64,000 nucleotides of DNA from Castor canadensis. Its lineage: Eukaryota; Chordata; Mammalia; Rodentia; Castoridae. Within the stretch, counting starts at the first letter, position 1, and each line of letters opens with the position of its first letter. The translations under genes were made by a program, and so were the position numbers. Location: positions 5,459,333 to 5,523,332 of the forward strand of contig NC_133399.1 of the NCBI RefSeq assembly GCF_047511655.1, written 5' to 3'. The notes beneath the pieces were generated by a model that saw only the letters and a list, made by a program, of their open reading frames with translations, ran no database searches and had not been told where the DNA came from. Shown in pieces: positions 57,394-64,000 of the stretch.

Positions 57394-57609
57394 TTACCCC
57401 AAATGATAACTTTTGTCATTGGACCGGGGACCAGGAGAAAAAGGTAAAACAGAGAAATGGGCTCCACTGTCTAGGAGGAAAATGGCCTTTTTTTCCCTGC
57501 CATTATGGCTTCTCAACACTGATGCCAAGAAGTGGAATGTGGACAGGAGGCTTGGACCCATCAATCCATAGCAGGTGGCACCTTGCCTTCCATCTGGTGA
57601 CAGGGGCAC
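57394..57609 (-). pseudogene. pol: ERV-3 protease fragment
   Basis: The 71-codon frame holds FLLDSGAHFSVLPFSPGP, an aspartic protease active site (DSGA, a common variant of DTGA) with the usual following FSVLP. It lies directly downstream of the nucleocapsid, as in gamma-type gag-pro-pol. The C-terminal half is not evident, so it would not form an active dimer. Confidence 0.85.
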
Positions 57610-57639
57610 TTAGACCTCCAGTGGTTACCCTTGCAGAAG

Positions 57640-58034
57640 GCAGGGTCCTGGTTGGGGGTGGGGCTGTCTCCTGGGCTGTCCCCCTTAAGCATTCTCTGCA
57701 GAAGTGCCCCTCCTGTCCACCACAATAGCAAGTTCAGGATATAGGCCCCAGTCTGGTGGGGCCCTTTCTGAGAGCAGCAATGAGGCCATGGTGTCTTTTA
57801 TCTTTTTCTCTCCTGTTAGTAAGGTCCTGGACACACAGACATAGCCATAAATACAGACATGGCTAGCTGTATTACTTGCTTCAATGACTTTTCCCTTCAG
57901 CCACAGTCTGAGTTTTTTAGCAAATATCTGGGGCTGACTGTTAGAAATTTATCTTTGAGGAGAACCTCTCTCACCTGTGACTCTGAGTCCACAGTGGTAT
58001 GCTTTCTGATAGGTTGTTGCTGTAAAGTTGTTAT
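57640..58034 (-). pseudogene. gag: ERV-3 gag capsid end and nucleocapsid
   Basis: The minus strand at about 57740-57690 reads CYCGGQEGHFCREC, a zinc-knuckle-like motif with altered cysteine spacing. Before it lies the usual capsid end/charged linker (near 57830-57760) and a decayed capsid C-terminus to 58034. Stops are present. Confidence 0.7.
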
Positions 58035-58204
58035 TTTACATTGACACCTTACACTCTGGAGAGCAAGTCTCTGAACTGTTCTGGGCCTCAGTCTCCTCTC
58101 TTGAAGAATGAGGGATCTTGTCCAGTTAAACTACGTTTTTCCACTATGAGTTCCACTATGAAATGTCTGAAGTGACATTAATGCCATTTACCTTCTTTAC
58201 CATT

Positions 58205-58300
58205 TTTTTTTCTTTTTTTAGTAATGCTGGGGAATTGAACCCAGGGCTTTGTACATGCTGGGCAGACATTCTCCCATTGAGCTACTTCCTCAGCCCCAAA
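58205..58300 (-). mobile_element. ID element (minus strand)
   Basis: GCTGGGGAATTGAACCCAGGGC, TGTACATGCTGGGCAGAC and CATTGAGCTACTTCCTCAGCCCC closely match the classical rodent ID-type consensus, distinct from the composite SINE's ID-like half. Confidence 0.8.
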
Positions 58301-58309
58301 TATTATTAT

Positions 58310-58410
58310 TATTATTTCTTACTTTGGCTGTACTGGGCTTGAACTCAGGACTTTATGCTTGTAAAGCTGCACTCTACTGCTTGAGCCATATAATCATTTC
58401 CAACCTGAGT
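58310..58410 (-). mobile_element. ID-like SINE half (minus strand)
   Basis: GGGCTTGAACTCAGGAC, TGCTTGTAAAGC and CTACTGCTTGAGCCATATAATC. Confidence 0.75.
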
Positions 58411-59380
58411 GGCCTGGGCCAGAACCCATTGCTTTTCTAATTAGAGAAATTTGTATATGGGACCTCAGTTTACTTTTTTTTTACTTTTATAGAAAAGGTC
58501 TATTGTAATTTAAGGAGCCCTGTGAAAGCCACTTCTCTTGGTCACCCAAGACATACTGAGGCCGACCTCAGTACAAAGCTTCCAACAGCTACCAGCCAGA
58601 ACACGGGAAGATGCAGGTCCCATCTAGAAAGAACAAAATGTTAAGATCCTGCCTTTGAGCTAACAGCAGGCAGCCTCTTTAATAAAGACTATCTTTTTAA
58701 CAAAGAAATAAATCATGTGTAAAGTTAGAGGAGGGCATTCAGAGGGCATTTCAGGCCAATAACAGTGCCATATGGAGCAACTAGTGTTAATATTTGGAGG
58801 GAAAAATTTATGCTGAGGCCAAAGGTATAGAAAATTCTAAATGAGAAATTTAGAGACCACAGTAATGTCTATTTAGTTATTTCTGGAACTATAACATTGA
58901 GCTAACAATTGACTTACAAGGGTCTGATGCCCTGAAGTGTGAGGTGGGGCTAGGAGCAAGACTTGTGCAAGGCGACACTCCCTCCACACACACCTGGGAC
59001 AAATGACCCTGACTGCCTAGACCTGGTCCTGCGGCCTGTCGCCCCTCCCCACTTCCTGTGTACTCTGCACGTGTTTATTCTAGGGGAAGTGGTGGCGGGG
59101 ACACAGCCATCACCACGTGTGCCTGGTGGCCAGGATTTGCTGGGTCCTCTATGGATTTTCTTAGCTATGGCAGGCATTTTTGCTGTGTCCAGAAGCCGGC
59201 ATCCTGTACACAGGTGGGCCCATTTGCTTTCCCTCCTCCCCTTGTGGGGGCAGAGTTAGAATGTAAGTGTGGCAGCTGCAGGTTTTTGCAAGCGCTTTTG
59301 TAAAGCAGCTGATTTAAAGTTAATTTAGACCAAGAGGCCTGGCAAACTAGTTGGAATAACTTAAGTCATAAGGTATCATG

Positions 59381-60170
59381 CTACAGGTTTTTCATGGGAG
59401 GCAGGGTCCCAGTAAGCCCAGGGAGGGGAAGGCAGACAGAGACAAAGGACACATGGTGAGACCATGGAGGAGGCAGAAAGGTGTGCTGACATCTTAGGTA
59501 AGGGAGGGGAAGGCAGAGCCTGGAGGCATGACACATGTTTACGGGATTAGCCATCACCTGTTTCTCTAGGTTGCTCCCATTGATTTGTACTGGCAGGCTT
59601 TCAGCAAAACGAAACCTCCACTCTCTGGTCACCAAATAAAGCATGAACTCTCTCAGAGCTGGAGCTGCCTTGAGGCCAGAATTGGCAAGGAGTGGCTTGC
59701 TTAACTCCATGACAGGGAAAGTTTTTCAGGAAGATAGGAGGAGATAGGTATGGTAAGCAGTGGAAGAAGTCTGTTTATGTGGGGAAGGAGGAGGTTTGGA
59801 GAGGAATTGGCTGGTTTAGAACTGGTTTACAGGCTGATAGAATCTGCGCAGGGGAACAGAAAGTACAGAGGGAGGGTTTGAAGTCAGAGAGCTGGATTTA
59901 GACGGAGGTATGAAAAGGCTTGGACATAATGGAATCTCCCCATCGTCCTGATTGCTCACAGTAGTTATATGTCCCATAAAAGTTTGGGATTTAAAGACCT
60001 GAAAAGGGGCCAGTGATTTTGGTTGTCTAAAGGATAAGTGGGCCAGATTTGAGTGCAAAAGCAGATCAAATTTCTGGTTTTATATCTGGGGTCAAACCCA
60101 AGGTGTCTAAATTATTGAGGAGGCATCTCAATGGGGAGTCAGATGGCAGAGAAGATGTAGAGGCACCCAT
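59381..60170 (-). pseudogene. gag: ERV-3 gag N-terminal region
   Basis: The minus-strand ATG at 60170 starts MGASTSS, an N-myristoylation-type start, 459 bases after the primer site. The next frame (59816-60058) and a third (59381-59710) continue a matrix-like and then unassigned region. A WPxxGxF-type matrix motif is decayed near 60020. Frame changes make it non-coding. Confidence 0.65.
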
Positions 60171-60628
60171 TATGAGGGACCCGGTCCCGGAATGGGAGAG
60201 GAGGATATTATATACTGTGAAGCAACCTTGCACAGCACAAATATCCGAGAAAAAGCAAAGCACACGTGACTCAGCCGTCGCTGAGTTCAGGTGGTTTGCA
60301 GGCCAGAGGCCAGCAGCTTGGATTACCTAGGCCTAGGTTTTGTAGGGTCCTTGACCCTATAAAATCCAAACCCTGTGGAGAAGGGGATCACTGTACCATC
60401 TGAGCTGCCCAGAGATAGTCCAAAGCATGGGAAGTGTTCAAAAACCCAGAGACACTGAAGGGAGAGACCTCAAAGGGAGCCAAGAAGGGTATGTGGACTC
60501 ACCAAAGGATGTCCGGTGTTGGATGCAAGCAGGGCAATTGGGAGGATGAGTCCTGGCCAGTCACGTGCTCAGGCTGGTCGTGGGGTGAGTTGGAATTGGG
60601 GTCCCACCAGGATTAGTGGGGAAACCAG
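60171..60628 (-). other. ERV-3 5' leader
   Basis: Untranslated leader between primer site and gag start; no specific splice or packaging signal assigned. Confidence 0.6.
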
Positions 60629-60646
60629 ACCCGAGTCATGGCACCA
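60629..60646 (-). promoter_or_regulatory. ERV-3 primer binding site, tRNA-His-like
   Basis: The minus strand reads TGGTGCCATGACTCGGGT. It differs at two of 18 positions from the complement of the tRNA-His 3' end as I recall it. It is two bases from the LTR. Confidence 0.8.
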
Positions 60647-60648
60647 AA

Positions 60649-60979
60649 TGTAAGGAAATGTGGGCCCCAAAATGACCACGTGGAGAGGAGTGATCTGGCC
60701 AAGAGATTCTTTATTGCTGGGTGGGAGAGGGAGAGAGCAGAGAGAGCCAAGAGAGAGAAGCAGGAGGGGCAAAGGCTTAAATACCCCTCAGTGGGACTCA
60801 GCATGGTCTGGTTGGTTAGGATCTTATGGTTCATGCTGATTGGAGGTTGGGGGCAGAGGAGGATTCAAGCTAGACTTGAGGCAGGACTGTGACCCTGGGA
60901 GGCAGGACCATGACCCTGGAAAACAGAAGCTTAAGGGTGCAGTAAGAACTGAAACCTATCAGTGCTGTTATTGCCAACA
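60649..60979 (-). repeat. ERV-3 5' LTR (331 bp)
   Basis: Pairs with 55045-55354; only the short internal duplication at 60898-60917 and a few substitutions differ, so this provirus is fairly young compared with its surroundings. Confidence 0.9.
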
Positions 60980-61500
60980 GTAACCTCAATCTGTTTCAGT
61001 TTGTCATAAGGGTAATTTACATTCAATTCTTTTATAGCTAGACCGATTAAGTAAAGCATCTTTAAGTTACTTATAGACAAAAACTTTTAAATTGCCTTTT
61101 TCCATGGGTGTGCATATTAAAAATATAAGGGTAATTGGGAAAAATTATTTAAATTTAAAATTCTTATAAAATCATTTTTAAAATACAGGTTATAAAGTCA
61201 ACAAATCAATAAGCAGAAAGGATATAGAAAGGTACTGAGTATGTATTTGGGGGGAAAGGTTAAAGGGAAAAAGTCAGAGGAGGCTCTTCTCAGTTTGGAG
61301 ACAAGAGGGGAAAGCTGTCCTAATGTATATGGAGCCACTTGTGCCAGACTTCAAGAACTTACTAAACCCAAGAGGTTTTAAAGAATTGATCTTACACAGG
61401 GATAGTAGACACCCAAGCCCTTACTGGCACCTCTGATAGATGGCAAACTCTTATTTTTGCCAAGGCCTTTTATTTAAGTAAAGACAAATTATTATTTTGT
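60980..61500 (+). pseudogene. ERV-4 interior, continued after ERV-3
   Basis: Resumes the sequence broken at 55044. 61285-61500 matches the reverse complement of 12411-12735. No protein domain is recognised. Confidence 0.55.
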
Positions 61501-62260
61501 TGTTGTTGTCCATGCTCATGTACTCAATTTCCCCCTGCACAGTCTATTTAACTGGGAGAATTCTGACTTTCACTTACACTGTGTTCCACTTGATAAATGC
61601 ATTTCTAGTTTGAGGCATAAATAACAAGTCCTTATGAATTAGACTTTAACTGCTTAGGTAGAATACCCTCCAGATAACAGCTCTGGAAACTTTCAAAGAA
61701 CAGGAACTGAGATGGTGACCAATCACATCACACCTGTGGTTGGAACCATTTGCAATAAATGCCTTTGTCCCCTGTCCCCAGTTCTTTTATCTGTGTAAAC
61801 CTATAGCCAATGTCTGTACTAAGATTCCTTAGTTTTTCCTTTTCTTGCTGATGGCCATTTTCCCATGTGCATTGAACCGCATGTCTCACTTTAAATCCCA
61901 AAGCCCACATTCCTTCATACAGGATGCCACTGAAAACCTGTATAAAGAATGCTGTTTTTATGACAAGGCTGCTTTACTTCAACAAGAGCATGATCGTTCA
62001 TGATGCCCCTAAGAGACTTCAGGAACATGCTGCCAATCTCCAACCACAAACAATGGACAGTTGGGAAGAGTGGTCTTCCTAGGCTAAATGAATGTCTAGG
62101 ACCTCAGCTGGGACTTCTTATTTTTCCCATTGTGAGCTTGCCTTCTTCTTTCTCACTGTTTTCCAGAGACTCCAGGCTTTTGTTCACATTAAACCTTGTG
62201 TTGGCAATAAAGCCATCTCCCTGCCTATCCACTCCACATCATTCTTTCAGATCTACCACA
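61501..62260 (+). repeat. LTR 'A' (right copy), probable ERV-4 3' LTR
   Basis: Ends at ATCTACCACA (62260), with GCAATAAAGCC at 62203. It matches the reverse complement of 11700-12410. Its start is uncertain. Confidence 0.6.
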
Positions 62261-62549
62261 TCCATTTTCTAATTTTCTACTATTGTTTCCTTCATGTAAT
62301 GTAAGTTCATAGATTCTATTTTTTTTCTCCTCACTACAGAACCCTGGGTAACAATTTACACAATACATAGACTGGTGACATATTCCATGAATTTTTATTC
62401 TTTTCTTTCTCTTCAGGCTACATAATTTTAATCATTTTCTTTATGTACTTATTCCTAGTCTTCCATATCCAGTTCACAAATGAAACACCTATAGTAATGG
62501 TGTCATTGAACTAATTTCACATACACCTTCATTTTGTAGTTTTTATTTT
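62261..62549. repeat. Right arm of inverted duplication, segment next to LTR A
   Basis: Matches the reverse complement of 11411-11690. No gene. Confidence 0.75.
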
Positions 62550-62750
62550 AAATTTTTTTTATGTACCCAGTGCTTGCGCTCAGGATCTTCATCTTGAGCC
62601 ACTCCACTAGCCCCTTTTAAGCTAAGTATTTTACAGATAGGGTCTCTTGAACTGTTTTCTCCAGATGGCTTTGTACTGATACTCCTGATCTCTACCTCCT
62701 GAGTAGCTAAGATTACAGACATCAGCCACCAGGATCAGGCACACTTTCAT
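62550..62750 (-). mobile_element. Composite SINE (minus), partner of 1525-1704
   Basis: TGAGCCACTCCACTAGCCCC (ID-like half, reversed) and CTACCTCCTGAGTAGCTAAGATTACAGACATCAGCCACC (Alu-like half, reversed, shown split here as two blocks of one element). It occupies the same place relative to the flanks as the SINE at 1525 in the left arm. Confidence 0.8.
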
Positions 62751-63010
62751 GTCTATATAATCCTTTTGATGTTTGCCACGTTTTTTATGGATATTATCTT
62801 CTTCATGCATTCTTCTCACATTTTCATTTTTGTACATCATAGTTCCCTGCAACATTTTGATTCTACCTTATAGACATTTTCCTGCCTGTCTTTGTAAAAT
62901 GAGGCCACTGCCTGAAATTTTCAAAAATTGATATTCTTCATCAAAGATCCACATTTCTGTCTCCTCATAGTTCTTGGGAGGAGAATGGGCATGTCAATCC
63001 TTGTGACACG
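62751..63010. repeat. Right arm of inverted duplication, outer unique part
   Basis: Matches the reverse complement of 1230-1524. Confidence 0.7.
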
Positions 63011-63250
63011 TGTCTGCTGTGGACTGAGTTCTTGTTCCAAATGAAAGAATGACTGATTCAACAGTGAGTAGATGCAAATCCACAGGTCTTTATTAATGAA
63101 AGAAAGTGTAAACACTGTACAAGGGAAGGACTGGTGGAAATGATCCAAGACATAGGTGGGCTGGTTAAGGATATTTATGTTAGTTTTGGGGCAGTTTGAG
63201 GTGTTGAAACTCCACGAATCTTTCTGAGAGGTGGATGTTTCCCTGGGTCT
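63011..63250 (-). repeat. Solo LTR 'C' (right copy)
   Basis: The minus strand has CATTAATAAAGACCTGTGG near 63090 and ends at the TGTCTGCTG boundary (63011). It matches the left copy at 960-1229. Homology between the arms ends near 63252. Confidence 0.5.
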
Positions 63251-63324
63251 TCTTTTTTTTTTTATTATTGCATTCTTTGATGAGTATGAAGGATACTGGA
63301 TAGAGTGTAGGTTGTCTCTAATTC

Positions 63325-63743
63325 CTTACATTCATAGAGTTTCTCTGCAGAATGAGTTCACATTTGTTAATGTCACTGGAAATTGCTCATATCCACAGCT
63401 TGTCTCTCTAGTCTAAGTACCTTCATGTCTTTTAAAGGTAGTGGAGCATGTGAACACTTTTCCCACATTGGTTACATCTATAAAATTTGTCTTCAGCATG
63501 AATTCTTTCAGGCCTTCAAAGGTGACTGGAATTAGTGAGCACTTTCTCACATTGCATATATCAATAAGGTTTCACTTTTGTGTGAGTTATTCTATCCGCT
63601 TGAAGGGGAGCACGCTGATTAGAGTCTTTCCCACATTGTTTACTTTCATAGGTTTTCTCTCCACTGTAAGTTCTTTCATGAATTTGAAGGTAACTTGTTC
63701 AAATGAAAACTTTTCCACATTGCTTACATCCATAGGTTTTCTC
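63325..63743 (-). pseudogene. Decayed C2H2 zinc fingers downstream of the stop
   Basis: In frame after the stop at 63744-63746 the minus strand continues finger-like units of 28 codons: one with CKQC..H..H and an internal TGA, then units that lose the first Cys or a His, with further stops, ending in a YECKE remnant near 63330. They may be former fingers now in the 3' UTR, or the end of a pseudogene. Confidence 0.75.

Positions 63744-64000
<257 letters not shown>

Larger units (their letters stand above)
58035..59380. other. Insert in ERV-3 gag: SINEs and non-viral, partly GC-rich DNA
   Basis: Separates capsid C-terminus from upstream gag. Contains two ID-like SINEs (58205-58410), an AT-rich part with an AATAAAGA signal (58680) and a CpG-containing GC-rich part (58930-59330). 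No retroviral domain is recognised in it. Confidence 0.45.
55045..60979 (-). mobile_element. ERV-3: HERV-H-like class I provirus, deleted
   Basis: Minus-strand provirus with LTRs at 60649-60979 and 55045-55354, primer site 60629-60646, gag start at 60170, capsid/nucleocapsid/protease about 58035-57394, an RT fragment about 56230-55990, env TM end about 55880-55640 and a polypurine tract at 55357-55372. Most of pol and nearly all env are missing. Additional non-viral sequence and SINEs lie within gag (58035-59380). The 5-bp TSD and His-type primer site resemble HERV-H-like elements. Confidence 0.85.

Overview
This is nuclear DNA of a mammal, almost certainly a rodent outside the mouse/rat group. 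The main clue is a very abundant SINE that joins an Alu/B1-like half to an ID-like half through an A-rich linker. A young rodent-type LINE-1 family, several gamma-like endogenous retroviruses (ERVs) and a C2H2 zinc-finger cassette fit the same picture. My best guess is a castorimorph such as beaver, but that is recollection of the SINE type and was not checked. There are no operons, CRISPR arrays or prokaryotic features. The window is accessory, repeat-rich DNA, probably beside a zinc-finger gene cluster. No complete host protein-coding gene is visible.

Layout. 0.34-0.86 kb: L1 3' end. 0.96-14.2 kb: left arm of an old inverted segmental duplication, containing a solo LTR and a composite SINE split by ERV-1. 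ERV-1 (1705-11380, minus strand) has 434/459-bp LTRs, a CACA target-site duplication (TSD) and a tRNA-Thr primer site. It is broken by an L1 insertion in the env TM region and by an inverted copy of that env/L1 segment lying where part of pol should be. 14.5-16 kb and 21.8-23.4 kb: a direct duplication. 19.23 kb: a tRNA-Asp-like sequence. 23.6-28.0 kb: a nearly full-length L1 with tandem repeats in its 5' UTR and an internal ORF2 deletion, inserted in the linker of a SINE. 30.75-37.54 kb: ERV-2 (plus strand), with two 375-bp LTRs and a CCAC TSD; its interior is decayed and carries nested LTRs and a 5S rRNA pseudogene. 42.7-45.1 kb: a recent 5'-truncated L1 with a 17-bp TSD and a long open ORF2 C-terminus. 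46.1-46.9 kb: an HNRNPA1 processed pseudogene. 50.27-50.62 kb: a solo LTR related to ERV-2. 50.6-51.6 kb: an env/3' LTR remnant. 51.2-63.25 kb: right arm of the inverted duplication, with a gag/LTR remnant (ERV-4) split by ERV-3. ERV-3 (55045-60979, minus strand) has 310/331-bp LTRs, a GTAAC TSD and a tRNA-His-like primer site. 63.3-64.0 kb: the end of a KRAB-type C2H2 zinc-finger gene or pseudogene on the minus strand.

How it fits together. The window is best read as layered insertions: an old inverted duplication whose arms share a SINE and an LTR, then a different provirus in each arm, then L1 and SINE insertions into those. All retroviral genes seen are broken. The only coding sequence that might still be read as host protein is the partial zinc-finger array at the right edge. 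Most of the short ORFs in the window lie over repeats or in the wrong frame and are not reported as genes.
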